A stretch of DNA of 64,000 nt, from assembly GCF_040529335.1 (NCBI RefSeq), contig NZ_CP159534.1:8387343-8451342 (forward strand), written 5' to 3'. The stretch is from Streptomyces sp. HUAS MG91 (GTDB lineage: Bacteria > Actinomycetota > Actinomycetes > Streptomycetales > Streptomycetaceae). Of this stretch, positions 8,996 to 18,563 are shown piece by piece. How positions within the stretch are numbered: the first letter of the stretch is position 1; each line of letters opens with the position of its first letter. A program made the position numbers and the translations under genes. The notes beneath the pieces are model-generated. The model was not told the DNA's origin and did not search any database. It worked only from the letters and a program-made list of their open reading frames with translations.

Positions 8996-9299
8996 CCCGC
9001 CCGTACGAGACCGGGGGCTCAGCGCGGTGTGGATGGACTGGCCGGTTCGGTGCCACGGCGACGCCGACTGCGCGTTCGAGGACGGTCGCCCCGAGGCGGC
9101 GCGGCACACGAGCGGCGAAGGGCTGACAACAGGCGGCCGCCTTGGAACGGGGCGCTGCGCGCACGCCACAAGCCTGGAACTTAAATTGCCGGGCGACTAG
9201 GTTCGGTCTCTTCGATCAACGTCGGGCCCGGGCGAGGATCGCGCAAACACGGGGACGACCAGGAACTGGGCTGTTGGCCGGTCGGGGGAGAGCGGGCAC
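8996..9299. other. Intergenic region with one short weak open frame
   Basis: About 300 bp between the MFS gene and the DUF2207 pseudogene. A GTG at 9027 opens a short frame (RCHGDADCAFEDGRPEAARH) that looks protein-like but has no clear ribosome site; it may be a gene remnant. No terminator hairpin was identified with confidence. Confidence 0.3.
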
Positions 9300-10932
9300 G
9301 TGAGCAGAGGCGAAGGCGACACAGCGGCGGACGTGGCCCGGCGGCGGCGAAGAGGACTGTCCTTGGTGGTCGTGCTTGTCGCGGTGCTGGTGCTGGGCGG
9401 CATCGCGGCGCTCAGCGCGGCGCTGAGCGCGTCGGCGGCAAGCTCCGAGCACGTGGCCCGCCTGTGGACGGAGGCGGAACTCGCCGCGGACGGCACCGCC
9501 CGTATCACCGAGGTGATCGACTACGACTTCGGGGACGAGAGCCGGCACGGCGTCTTCCGGGACGTCCCCGGCCTCGCAGCCGAGGACGGGGTGAGCGTCA
9601 CGATGGACGGGAAGCGGATCCCGTACGAGGTCGAGCCCGACGCCGGTGACGGCGGCGCGAGCCGCATCCGTATCGGCGACGCCGACGACACCGTCACCGG
9701 CCGGCACCGCTACCGCGTCCAGTACGAACTGGACGGCATCGCGTCCGGCGGGAAGCTCGCGTGGAACGCGGTCGGTACCGGGTGGCAGGTACCCCTCGAC
9801 CGCGTCGAGGCCCACGTGACCGGCCCATTCGTCTTCGGTGACATTCATTGCGCCAGCGGCGCGCGCGGATCCCGGAATCCTTGCCAGGCGGACCGGCCTC
9901 GGCAAGGTCACCTCACGCTCGCCATCGACAGCCTTGACGCGGGCCGGGGCGCGACCTTGTACGCCACCTCCACGGGCCGAACCGCCGCCGCGCCGCAGCC
10001 CCCGGCCGAGCCGTCCGGACCGATCGTCGGGGTCCACCGGCCCAGCCCGTTGTGGGTGGGAGTACTCACGGCCGGAATCGCCCTTGCCGTCGCCCTGGTG
10101 ACGGGACGCCTGATCCGGCGGACCGGGCGGGAGAGGATCTTCGCCGACGCGCTGCCGGGTTCCGCCGCGGGCCCGGCCGAAGCGGTGCACCGTATCGACA
10201 TCACCCGGCTTCCCGCGCTGGCCACCGAAACCTCCTCCCCGCCCGAGGAACTGACTCCGGCCCTGGGCGGCGTCCTGCTCACCGGGGAGCCCCGGCGACC
10301 AGCTGATCGTGTGGCGCAACACCAGCGAACTGTGGGACGCCAGAGCCCACAAGCGGTGGAACCGAGTCGCGCTGGCCGGGTTCCCCACCTCCCTGGCCGG
10401 CCTGATCGCCGTCATCGTTGCCGCGATCACCGCAGGACGCCCTGCCGACCACTGGCCAGTGCTGCTCACCGTCGCCGCCGTCGTCGCGGGGACGGGCGCC
10501 GGGATGTTCGCCTACGCGGACGAAGTGCCGGTCCTCACTCCCCAGGGCACGGCACTGTGGCTCCGAGTCGAAGGCTTCCGCCGCCATCTGTCCGGGGCCG
10601 GAGCCCGGCACGTGGAGGAGGCGGCCGACGCCGGCGTCCTGGATCACTACACCGCCTGGGCGGTGGCTCTCGGCGTGGCCGACCACTGGACCCGGGCAGC
10701 GTCCGCATGGACGGTGCGTCCGCCCGCGCCGTCCGCCCGGCGGCCCGTACGGATGCCACTGGTCCGCCCGCTCGTGGCCCTCGCGATCCTGAACTCCCTC
10801 TCCTCCAGCACCGGCCGACCGGCCTCCGGCGGCTCGTCGGGCTCCACCTCGGGATCGAGCTGGAACTCCGGCTCCGACACGAGCTACTCCGTCGGTGGAG
10901 GGGGCGGTGGAGGTGGCGGAGGCTCCTGGTGA
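9300..10932 (+). pseudogene. DUF2207 membrane protein, broken by internal deletion and frameshift
   Basis: The N-terminal part in one frame has a signal/TM segment, then the DUF2207 ectodomain (TEVIDYDFGDESRHGVFRD) and a TM near LWVGVLTAGIALAVAL, followed by PALGGVLLTGEP. The C-terminal part is in the next frame (QLIVWRNTSELWDARAHKRW, two TMs, and the Gly-rich tail SYSVGGGG). Intact homologues carry roughly 70-90 extra residues between these parts, so a deletion near 10290 removed them and shifted the frame. A separate start at 10309 could give a 207-aa C-terminal piece, but I regard the locus as decayed. GTG start with GGGGGAG about 7 nt upstream. Confidence 0.75.
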
Positions 10933-11027
10933 CGGGCGCGCCTCAGCACGGCGGACCGCGATCGGCCGCGCGGCACACGCGATAAACCCGGAGACGCCGG
11001 CGATCATCCCGGGGACACTGGTCGCCC

Positions 11028-11774
11028 ATGGATGAAGTAAAAGTCGTCGTCGCCCATTCCGAGCGCGCGACCCTGCGCGTCGGCGACGTGTTCTTGAAGG
11101 TGGATGCCGATGAGGCGCGCGTCGACATCGAGGTCGAGGCGATGTCTCTCGCGCCGGTCCCGACCCCGCAAGTCCTGTGGCGCAAGCCGCCGGTGCTCGC
11201 GATCGCCGCACTGCCGGGGGCGACGCTCGGCCGCCTCGGCGGTCCGTCGACCGGGTCGCCTGCGGCGTGGGCCGCGGCGGGCGCGGCCATCCGGAAGCTG
11301 CACGACGCGCCGCTGCCGCCCTGGCACGGCCGGGCGGGCCGGAGCAGCGGCGCGCTGGCCGCGGAGCTCGACGCCGAGTGCGCGCTGCTCGTGGCGAACG
11401 ACGTCCTGCCCGCCGACCTGGTCGCCCGCAACCGCCAGGTCGCCGAGGCCGCGTTCCGGCCGTGGACCGCGGCGTTCACACACGGCGACCTGCAGATCGC
11501 ACACGTCTTCCTGGAGGACGACGAGGTCACCGGCATCATCGACTGGTCCGAGGCGGGCCAGGGCGATGCCCTGTACGACCTCGCCACCTTCACACTCGGA
11601 CACGAGGAGCACCTCGACGAGGTCATCGCCGGCTACGGCACCGACGTCGACCTCGACGTGATCCACGCGTGGTGGTCGTTGCGCAGCCTGCTGGCGGTTC
11701 GCTGGCTGATCGAGCACGGCTTCGACCCGTCGGCACGGGGCTGTGAGATCGACGTGCTGAGATCCCGAATGTGA
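11028..11774 (+). CDS. Aminoglycoside phosphotransferase (APH)-fold kinase
   Basis: 248 aa. Catalytic loop THGDLQIAHVF (Brenner motif HGDxxxxN, with His in place of the usual Asn) and metal-binding IIDWSEAGQGDALYDLA. The N-terminal lobe is short and lacks a convincing glycine loop, as in many small-molecule kinases of this fold. The substrate could be an aminoglycoside, a macrolide or a metabolite; nothing in the context decides. Stand-alone gene, convergent with the antiporter gene, whose 3' end is 29 bp away. Confidence 0.75.
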   Translation: MDEVKVVVAHSERATLRVGDVFLKVDADEARVDIEVEAMSLAPVPTPQVLWRKPPVLAIAALPGATLGRLGGPSTGSPAAWAAAGAAIRKLHDAPLPPWHGRAGRSSGALAAELDAECALLVANDVLPADLVARNRQVAEAAFRPWTAAFTHGDLQIAHVFLEDDEVTGIIDWSEAGQGDALYDLATFTLGHEEHLDEVIAGYGTDVDLDVIHAWWSLRSLLAVRWLIEHGFDPSARGCEIDVLRSRM

Positions 11775-11803
11775 GGGCGGCCTCCGGTTTCAGGGACTCG
11801 AGG

Positions 11804-13384
11804 TCAGAGGCCGACGATGAGCTGGATGCAGACGATCTTCACGAGGATGGCGAGGGCGAAGAGGGTGGAGTATCCGGCGTTGACACGGCTGTCGGTGGCC
11901 CGGCCGTTTGCGTAGGCGAGGATCGCCGGATTGCCGACGTAGCCGGCGAGCAGCCCCATGGTGCGTTCCCGGCTCTGGCCCAGGAGCCGGGCGACCAGGA
12001 TCATCAGCGCGTAGCTGACGACGGCTCCGATGGCGAGAACCGCGAGGAGTTTCAGCCCGAAGACGGAGAACGCGTTCTGGCGGAACGAGTATCCGGAGGT
12101 GAGGCCGACGACCGCGAGGAACAGCAGCAGGCCGATCTGCCTCAGGGTGAGGTTGGCGCGGGTCGGGAGGGTCCACACGAGCGGGCCGGTGCGGCGGCGC
12201 CAGCCCAGGATCATGCCCATCACCAGCGGTCCGGCGCCGGTGCCGAGGGCCAGGGTGGTACTGCCGAGGGTCAGCGAGGGAATGCCGATGAGGAAGCCGA
12301 GGGCGAGACCGAGACCGAGGCTGACCGCACTGACCTCGCTGACCTTGGTCTCGGTGTCGCCGAGGTAGGCGCTGACGGCGGCGGACTGCTCGCGGGGCAT
12401 GACGACCCTGAGCCGGTCGTCGAGCTGGAGGACGAGATCGTCGTGGGCCAGCATGTCGAAGTCACCGCGCCGGACCCGGCTGACGAGGGCGCCGTAGCGC
12501 TCCTCAAGTCCCAGTTCGGCGATGGTGTGGCCGGCGAGGGCCGGGTCGGTGAGCAGGATGCGGCGGTAGTCGACCGTGTGACGGTCCTCGAGGAGGTCGT
12601 GGGCGGCGGGCACGCCGAGGTGCGTGGAGGCGGCCTGAAGGTCGTTCTCGCCGCCGACCAGGACGACCTGGTCGCCCGGGGCCAGTCGGTCGAGGGTGCG
12701 GGCGACGACGGTCTCGCCGCCTGCCGGGCGGTACTCGGTCGCCAGGACGCGCCGGCCGCCGACGCCGGGCACCTCGGCCCAGCGGGCGTCGCGGGTCACC
12801 TGCACCGTGCGGTAGACCAGTTTCGACGGAAGGCCCGAGTCGGGGTCGCGGCGGGCCTTCCACGTGCGACGGGCGGCGATCGCCGCGACGAACACGATGG
12901 TGATGACGACGGCCAGGGGGTAGCCGATGGCGTAGCCGACCGCCGGCTGGGCGGGGTCCTTGGAGGCGGCCTGGGCGGCGGCGAGACCGGGCGTGGTGGT
13001 TCCGATGCCGGCGTAGCCGCCGGCGAGGTAGGGCCCGCTGATCCCGAAGCCCTGGTGGCCGACGAATCCGACGACGGCCGCGGTGAGGGCGAGGGCCACG
13101 ACCGCACCGGCCATCACGGCGAGCTGGCCGCGCAGTTCGCGGAAGAACGCCGGGCCCGACTCGAGGCCGACCGTGTAGACGTACAGGGCGAGCCCGAGAG
13201 CGGAGACGCCCGCGGGGACGGCAGGGCCGATGTCAGGGTCGAGCGCGCCGACGAAGAGTCCCACGAAGAGCACTCCCGCCGCGCCCAGTTTCACCGGGCC
13301 GAACTTGACCATGCCGAGTAGCGCGCCCGCCGTGATCACGGCGAAGACGGTCACCCACGGATTGTCCGCGAAGAACTGCCACAC
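11804..13384 (-). CDS. Aspartate:alanine exchanger (AspT/YidE) family transporter
   Basis: About 526 aa. Two hydrophobic halves of five to six helices flank two RCK_C/TrkA-C-like hydrophilic domains (about residues 200-370), the AAE family layout. Repeats of the family signature are seen at AGGYAGIGTTTPGLAAAQA and AGYVGNPAILAYANGRATDS. I prefer the GTG at 13384 (WQFFADNPWVTVFAV) because GGGGAAGGG sits about 7 nt upstream and the family begins with this helix; an ATG at 13432 would add 16 residues. Probably an amino-acid or dicarboxylate exchanger at the membrane. Followed upstream by a MITE. Confidence 0.85.
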   Translation of the reverse strand: MWQFFADNPWVTVFAVITAGALLGMVKFGPVKLGAAGVLFVGLFVGALDPDIGPAVPAGVSALGLALYVYTVGLESGPAFFRELRGQLAVMAGAVVALALTAAVVGFVGHQGFGISGPYLAGGYAGIGTTTPGLAAAQAASKDPAQPAVGYAIGYPLAVVITIVFVAAIAARRTWKARRDPDSGLPSKLVYRTVQVTRDARWAEVPGVGGRRVLATEYRPAGGETVVARTLDRLAPGDQVVLVGGENDLQAASTHLGVPAAHDLLEDRHTVDYRRILLTDPALAGHTIAELGLEERYGALVSRVRRGDFDMLAHDDLVLQLDDRLRVVMPREQSAAVSAYLGDTETKVSEVSAVSLGLGLALGFLIGIPSLTLGSTTLALGTGAGPLVMGMILGWRRRTGPLVWTLPTRANLTLRQIGLLLFLAVVGLTSGYSFRQNAFSVFGLKLLAVLAIGAVVSYALMILVARLLGQSRERTMGLLAGYVGNPAILAYANGRATDSRVNAGYSTLFALAILVKIVCIQLIVGL

Positions 13385-13475
13385 GGCCGGGCCCTTCCCC
13401 TGCTGCGACGCACATGTGCCTGACCGGGCCATGATCTTCCAGCCCGTGAGGCGCCGCCATTCGGGGCGCCGCACA

Positions 13476-13654
13476 CTAGGGCCTGTCTGACAATTCCCGT
13501 CTGCCCCGCGACGCCTGGCACGCGCTCTCGCCGCACCGGGCACAAGGCCGAGTACGTCCAGTACGAGGCCTTGCACCCGGCACGCCGAGAGCACGCACCA
13601 GACGCCGCGGGGCCGCCCTTCGGGCGACGACGGGAATTGTCAGACAGGCCCTAG
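13476..13654. mobile_element. MITE-like palindromic element, 179 bp, 26-bp perfect terminal inverted repeats
   Basis: Begins CTAGGGCCTGTCTGACA and ends with its exact reverse complement (arms 13476-13501 and 13629-13654). The interior is also an imperfect palindrome, so the whole element can fold into one long hairpin. Both ends carry CTAG. No coding capacity. A related shorter element with a similar end sequence lies at 27261-27352. Confidence 0.8.
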
Positions 13655-13733
13655 GCCGCTCGGCTGGCAGGCGCAGGAGTGAACCGGAGCCGCAGGGCGG
13701 GAGGTACCTGGCCGGCCGGGTGCCGTTGCGGGG

Positions 13734-13979
13734 CTAACCGGTGGGCTTGGTGAGGTGGCCTATGGCCATGATCCCGAGTCCGACGACCACGATGGTGGGA
13801 GTGTCCGTGGCGCCGCCGCAGGCTGCGCACGTGACGCCGATGGCCCAGATCCTGGGCGCGCGCACAAGTTTTGGGGCCCACCGGGTCGGCATCCGGTCGT
13901 AGATCAGCGCATGGATGGTGAACACCGCCACGGCGATACCGAAGGCGAAGAAGACAAGGCCACCCAGCACAAAGACCAT
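13734..13979 (-). CDS. Small two-TM membrane protein, unknown function
   Basis: 81 aa: an N-terminal helix (VLGGLVFFAFGIAVAVFTIH), a polar loop with a Cys pair (CAAC), and a second hydrophobic segment (TIVVVGLGIMAIGH). ATG at 13979 with GAGAGGA about 6 nt upstream. I do not recognise a named family. It stands alone between the MITE and an unassigned stretch upstream of the MFS gene. Confidence 0.6.
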   Translation of the reverse strand: MVFVLGGLVFFAFGIAVAVFTIHALIYDRMPTRWAPKLVRAPRIWAIGVTCAACGGATDTPTIVVVGLGIMAIGHLTKPTG

Positions 13980-14249
13980 CCGCCGTCCTCTCCCCCCACA
14001 GTCCCTGCTGAGCCGACGCTAACGTTCTACTCCTGCGCGCGGAAAGCGTTCCGTTGCGGGGAGGCAGGGGACCGGCCGGTGCTGTTGAGCGACGGCCTCT
14101 CGTCGCCGAGCAGGCGCCGTGCGTCCACCTTGTCCCGGCGTCGAGGGCCGGTTCGGCGCCGCAGCAGTTTTCACCGGCACCGGATCGCGATCCCGGGCAC
14201 CACTTTCCGAGTCCCTACGAAGCCGTATGACGGGAGTCCGGCGAAACCG

Positions 14250-15575
14250 CTACGCGGACGGACTGTCCGTGATCTGGGACGGAACCGCTTCAGCCGCCGG
14301 CGCCGGAACGTGCCCGGCGGAGATGTGTCCCCTACGCCATGGCAGAAGCAACGCGCTCGCCATGCACAGCAGACCGGCGATGAGCAGCGCGCCGCGTACC
14401 CCCGCCGAGGCGGCGACGAGACCACCGGCGATCACGAAGCCGGCCTGGCATGTCTTCGAGCCGACGGACCAGGAGGTGCCGACGCGGGACATGTAGGCGT
14501 CCGGTGTGGCCGCCATCCGATACGTGGTGAACGACGGGTTGAAGACCCCGGCGGAAAGGAGCAGACCGAAGTCGGCGGCCACGATGACGCACACACCGAG
14601 GGCACCGGAGGGCGTCAGGGGCAGCAGGACCGTCCACAGGGTGCGCGCGACACCGGACAGCAACAGGATGCGACGCTGTCCGAATCGTCGCGTGAGCGGC
14701 GGAGTCAGGCGTGAGCCCAACACGCCGCCCAGGCACGGCAGTCCCAGAGCGAGTCCGTACTGCCACGGGGCCAGGCCGAGGTCGTCCAGCATGAGGACGG
14801 CCGTCAAAGGTGAGGCCATCATGATGGATCCACCGAAGAGCAGCGCGTTGAAGAACAGCGGCCGCAGTCCTGGGTGCCGCAGGAGGTACTCCCAGCCCGC
14901 CGCGATGTCACGGCCCAGGTGCGAGGTGGCGGCGCGGGCCGGCGGCGCGGGTTCGGGCCGCCGGATGCGACGGATGCCCAGGGCGGATCCGAGGAAGGAC
15001 AGGGCGTCGACCACGATCGTGGCGGCCGCGCCCAGTACCCCGATCAGAAGCCCGCCGACCGGCGGGCCGGCACTGACGCTGATCCAGTTGGTCGTCTCGA
15101 ACAGGCTGTTGGCGCGCAGACGCTGCTCGGGCAGGACAAGCGCCTTCAGGTGCGCCCCGCTCGCCGCGTCGAACGCCACAGACGCCGCCGTCTGCAGAAC
15201 CCCGACGACGCACAGCTGAGTGAAGGTGAGCCGGTCGAAAGCCATGGCGACCGGAATGCTCGCCAGAACCGCGCACCGGGCCAGATCGGCAGTGATCATC
15301 ACTGGCCGCTTGTACTGGTGCTCGATGCGCACACCGAGCGGCAGAGCGATCACCCCACTGGCCACCGCGGACAACGCGGCGAGTACGGAGACCTGGAACG
15401 CCGAGGAATTCAGCACCAGGAGGGCAACCAGGGGCAACGCCCCCATTCCGACCGCACTGCCCGCCGCGCTGACCGCGTAGGCGCCCCACAACCGCCGGAA
15501 GTCCTGCCCGAGCGTGCTCCGCCGTACCAACCGAACCTCCCGAGTAGCGAAGGCGCTCAGCGTAGTGACTCTCAC
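14250..15575 (-). CDS. MFS transporter
   Basis: About 441 aa with 12 predicted helices, EntS/DitE-like branch: SVLAALSAVASGVIALPLGV, then RPVMITADLARC after TM2, and RANSLFETTNWISVSAGPP in the middle. The start is uncertain: GTG 15575 has GGGAGG very close (2-3 nt), and the frame is open to ATG 15605. Monocistronic by appearance. Substrate not predictable. Upstream are remnants of an SDR and a TetR gene. Confidence 0.8.
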   Translation of the reverse strand: MRVTTLSAFATREVRLVRRSTLGQDFRRLWGAYAVSAAGSAVGMGALPLVALLVLNSSAFQVSVLAALSAVASGVIALPLGVRIEHQYKRPVMITADLARCAVLASIPVAMAFDRLTFTQLCVVGVLQTAASVAFDAASGAHLKALVLPEQRLRANSLFETTNWISVSAGPPVGGLLIGVLGAAATIVVDALSFLGSALGIRRIRRPEPAPPARAATSHLGRDIAAGWEYLLRHPGLRPLFFNALLFGGSIMMASPLTAVLMLDDLGLAPWQYGLALGLPCLGGVLGSRLTPPLTRRFGQRRILLLSGVARTLWTVLLPLTPSGALGVCVIVAADFGLLLSAGVFNPSFTTYRMAATPDAYMSRVGTSWSVGSKTCQAGFVIAGGLVAASAGVRGALLIAGLLCMASALLLPWRRGHISAGHVPAPAAEAVPSQITDSPSA

Positions 15576-15614
15576 CGCCTCCCTTTGACCTCGCGCTGTT
15601 CTCACGGCAAGCGT

Positions 15615-15692
15615 TCACACGACCTGTGAGACCTTGTACGCGATGCCGCCGTCGACCAGATATCCCGAGCCCACGCAGACGACGTCGTTCAG
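15615..15692 (-). pseudogene. SDR family C-terminal remnant
   Basis: About 25 codons ending in GSGYLVDGGIAYKVSQVV and TGA at 15615-15617, the typical C-terminal YVDGG end of classical short-chain dehydrogenases. Nothing upstream on this strand continues the protein; a TetR remnant abuts it. Confidence 0.5.
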
Positions 15693-15695
15693 CCC

Positions 15696-15908
15696 GCGGG
15701 GCGGCGAGGGTGCGCGCTGATCGACCGGTGGATCGAGTACGCGTCGGCGCCGCTGTTCCCGAGCGGTTGCTTCTGGGCGGCGAACCTGGCCGGCTTCCAA
15801 CTCGACGCGGTGCTCGTCGCCGCCAACACGGCATTGCGGCTCGGCGACGAAGAGGTGGTGGACAAGGTGCGGCTCGTGACCGAGGCGTTCCTCGTCGCTG
15901 CGGACTGA
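15696..15908 (+). pseudogene. TetR/AcrR regulator C-terminal remnant
   Basis: Open frame without a start: LIDRWIEYASAPLFPSGCFW, then a gap relative to homologues, then VLVAANTALRLGD to the TGA at 15906-15908. This matches the ligand-binding half of TetR regulators with an internal deletion. With the adjacent SDR remnant on the other strand it suggests a decayed divergent SDR/TetR pair, such as the intact one at 25.5-26.9 kb. Confidence 0.55.
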
Positions 15909-15962
15909 TCAGCTGTCGCGGCCCTCAACCAGTCGCTGTGACCGCAACATCCGACCCACGTC

Positions 15963-16376
15963 CTAGCCAGGGGGTGAGTCGTCGGCGAGCTGGTTGTTGC
16001 GGTCGATCTCCGGCATGTGTGTCTCGGCCCAGACCCGCAGCGCGGAGAGCGGTCTTTCGAGGGACAGGCCGAGCTCGGTGAGCCGGTAGTGGACGGCGGG
16101 CGGCACGGTGGGTTCCACTCGGCGCGCGACCAGACCGTCGCGGACCAGGCTCTGCAGGGTGACGGACAGCATCTTCTGGGAGATGCCAGGGACACGGCGC
16201 CGCAATTCCGCGAAACGGAGCTCGTCCGGCGCCTCCTCGGCCAGCACCTTGACCGCCATCGACGTCCACTTGGTGCCGATACGGTCGAGCAACTGACGGA
16301 CCGGGCAGCGCGGATCCAGCAGATCACCCCGCTCGCCGGGCCGCCGACCGGGTTCGCCGGGCGTCGATGTGGTCAC
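15963..16376 (-). CDS. HxlR-family transcriptional regulator
   Basis: 137 aa winged-helix protein. HxlR signature CPVRQLLDRIGTKWTSMAVK, then LRFAELRRRVPGISQKMLS (recognition helix) and LVRDGLVARRVEPTVPPAVH (wing). GTG start at 16376. Divergent from the alpha/beta hydrolase gene 103 bp away with a dyad between them, so it most likely regulates that gene and itself. The effector is unknown; the N-terminal Cys may be redox sensitive as in some family members. Confidence 0.85.
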   Translation of the reverse strand: MTTSTPGEPGRRPGERGDLLDPRCPVRQLLDRIGTKWTSMAVKVLAEEAPDELRFAELRRRVPGISQKMLSVTLQSLVRDGLVARRVEPTVPPAVHYRLTELGLSLERPLSALRVWAETHMPEIDRNNQLADDSPPG

Positions 16377-16416
16377 TCAGAGCTCACCACCTGAAGGGAA
16401 AGTGCCGTCTTGGACG

Positions 16417-16447
16417 GACCAGGTTAGTTCCCTAGCGTGACCTGGTC
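16417..16447. promoter_or_regulatory. Inverted repeat, candidate HxlR operator
   Basis: GACCAGGT (16417-16424) and ACCTGGTC (16440-16447) form a perfect 8-bp dyad with a 15-bp spacer in the 103-bp divergent region between the HxlR gene and the hydrolase gene. Placement and symmetry fit a dimeric winged-helix regulator site. Confidence 0.5.
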
Positions 16448-16479
16448 ACTGTTCCTCACCACACACCTGGAGCCTCTCC

Positions 16480-17331
16480 ATGCCCGAACTGCGGCGCGTC
16501 CCCGTCAACGGTGTCGAACTGAACGTCGCTCTCGCCGGATCGGGCCCGGCCGTCCTGCTCCTGCACGGCTTCCCGCACACCTGGGAGCTGTGGACGGACG
16601 TCATGGCCGACCTGTCCGGCCGCTACCGCGTCATCGCGCCGGACCTGCGCGGGTTCGGCGAGAGCAGCCATGCCGCCTCCGGGTACGACGCGGGCACTCT
16701 GGCCGAGGACGCCGCGGCGCTTCTCACCACGCTCGGCGAGCCCTCGGCCGCGGTGGTGGGCATCGACGCGGGTACGGCGCCGGCCTTCCTCCTCGCCCTG
16801 CGCCGCCCCGGTCTCGTCCGGCGCCTGGTCGTCATGGAGTCCCTTCTGGGCACGCTGCCCGGCGCCGAGGACTTCCTCGCCGACGGGCCGCCGTGGTGGT
16901 TCGGCTTCCATTCCGCCGCGCCCGGCCTCGCCGAGACCGTGTTGGAGGGCCACGAGGCCGCCTACGTCGACTGGTTCCTGCGCGCCGGCACGCTCGGCGA
17001 CGAAGTACGCCTCGCCCTCAGGGACGCCTTCGTCCGCGCGTACACGGGCCGCCCTGCGCTGAGCCGCGCGTTCTCGTACTACCGGGCGCTGCCCGAGAGC
17101 GCGGCACAGATCGAGCGGGCGGTCGCCACCGCCCGCCTGACGGTGCCGACGATGGCGTTGGGCGCGCGGCCCGTCGGTACTGCGCTGGAACGCCAACTCC
17201 GCCCGTTCACCGACGATCTCACCGGACACGTCATCGAAGACTGCGGCCACATCATTCCGCTGCACCGCCCGCGCGCCCTCCTCGCGCTGCTGCGTCCATT
17301 CCTGGCCGGTGAGGACCCGAAGGCGGCCTGA
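16480..17331 (+). CDS. Alpha/beta hydrolase, epoxide-hydrolase-like (Asp nucleophile)
   Basis: 283 aa. HGFPHTWELW carries the oxyanion motif. The nucleophile elbow is GIDAG, with Asp as in epoxide hydrolases and dehalogenases. A C-terminal catalytic His lies in EDCGHIIPLHRP. The cap region is aromatic (PPWWFGFH). It would hydrolyse an epoxide, halide or ester of unknown identity. Likely controlled by the divergent HxlR regulator. Confidence 0.82.
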   Translation: MPELRRVPVNGVELNVALAGSGPAVLLLHGFPHTWELWTDVMADLSGRYRVIAPDLRGFGESSHAASGYDAGTLAEDAAALLTTLGEPSAAVVGIDAGTAPAFLLALRRPGLVRRLVVMESLLGTLPGAEDFLADGPPWWFGFHSAAPGLAETVLEGHEAAYVDWFLRAGTLGDEVRLALRDAFVRAYTGRPALSRAFSYYRALPESAAQIERAVATARLTVPTMALGARPVGTALERQLRPFTDDLTGHVIEDCGHIIPLHRPRALLALLRPFLAGEDPKAA

Positions 17332-17468
17332 CCGGAGCCGGCGCTGACTTTCCGCGACACTCGAACCCTTGGGGCATCCCGCCCATCCGCTCCCGCCAAC
17401 TCACCCCCGACCGGCATCCATGTACGGTCGTCGCAGCCCACCCCTGACCCGCGGGAAGCGAGCCGTCC

Positions 17469-17735
17469 ATGACTGAATGGCAGGAGTTCCGCGGCGGCGT
17501 GAACACCGTGCGGCGCAACGGCGATGTCGTCCACCGGCCGGCAACACCGGCAACTCCCGCGATCCACCGACTCCTGCGGCACCTCCTCGACAACGGATTC
17601 CACGGAGCACCGGAGCCCCGCGGCTTCGACGCCGACGGCGGCAGCGGCTCCTGGCCGAGGACCGGCCGCGATACCAACGAGTCGCGGCGATTCGCCTGCT
17701 GCGAGCCACCGGAGCGCATGTTCAACATCAGCTGA
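17469..17735 (+). pseudogene. Aminoglycoside phosphotransferase-family N-terminal remnant
   Basis: The 88-codon frame begins MTEWQEFRGGVNTVRRNGD and continues through HRLLRHLLDNGFHGAPEP, which is the start of APH-family proteins of actinobacteria. After the FDADG block the similarity continues in another frame and then stops, so the catalytic lobe is missing. A frameshifted, 3'-truncated pseudogene. Confidence 0.6.
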
Positions 17736-18142
17736 CTTCCGGACGATGACCTCTTGTTCTATGACCGCGTCGCGGAACGAGGGACTGCGCGGGAGCGATC
17801 CCAAGGACTGATGCGTTTCTCCGGCGGCGCGGGCGGCTCCGATCAGTGGGAGGCGGCTCGGTGCCACGCCTGGACGGCCTGCTCGGTGGCGGGCTGCGGG
17901 GTGGTTTCGGCGACCTGGCCGTGGACGTCGTGCGGGTCGGCGAGCCCGCGGCCGCCGAGGCCGTGAGCGTGTCCGGCCAAGTCGTTCAAACCCTTCGCCG
18001 TCCGATGAAAACGACGGCTCGAAATTCACTAGGTCGTGGTCATGCCCAGAGGGCTGCTGGTGCACGGGCCGACCACCTGGACCCTGGCCGGACGGTGGAG
18101 ACCGTCCGGCCCCTCCGGGGGCTCATGTCCCTGCGGAGTCCG
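17736..18142. other. Intergenic, no feature recognised
   Basis: About 400 bp between the phosphotransferase remnant and the small secreted protein gene. Open frames here have no ribosome site and no recognisable motif on either strand. Confidence 0.4.
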
Positions 18143-18442
18143 TCACTGCACGGCGCCGTCCGGGATGCACACGTACCCCGGGCCCCATCCATTGCGTTCC
18201 ACGTGACTGGGCTGCGTGGAGCCAAGGCAGGAGAGCCATGCCTCACGGTACGACGGGTCCGTCAGAATCAGGTGCTGCTCGTCCAGATCGGCGCGGGCGA
18301 GACTGTCGTAGGCCTCGTTCGACAGGATGGCCGCCCCGGCACCCGGCTCGGGTGAGGCGGCCGAGGCCGGGGCGACCCAGGCTGCGGACGCGGACAGGGC
18401 GAGGAGAACCGTGGCGGTGCCGGCGGCTGTGCGGATGCGCAT
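18143..18442 (-). CDS. Small secreted protein, unknown function
   Basis: 99 aa from ATG 18442 (AGGGAG about 9 nt upstream). It has a clear Sec signal peptide (MRIRTAAGTATVLLALSAS, cleavage near ASA) followed by about 70 mature residues with two cysteines (LSCLG and GYVCIPDG) that could form a disulfide. No named family recognised. A longer start at 18475 is possible. Confidence 0.6.
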   Translation of the reverse strand: MRIRTAAGTATVLLALSASAAWVAPASAASPEPGAGAAILSNEAYDSLARADLDEQHLILTDPSYREAWLSCLGSTQPSHVERNGWGPGYVCIPDGAVQ

Positions 18443-18563
18443 CTGAAGGGGCTCCCTGTTTCGACGGCGGAACATCGCCTGTTCAACTGAGGAGCCCCGA
18501 CTTGGTCACGCCGACGGGTCCGGCGGAGTGGGGTCATTCCGCGTCCGGTCATGCGGCGTCCCC

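Noticed and set aside
11771..13321. Long plus-strand open frame (516 codons)
   Set aside because: Antisense shadow of the AspT-type antiporter gene; low-complexity Gly/Asp/Glu translation and no ribosome site.
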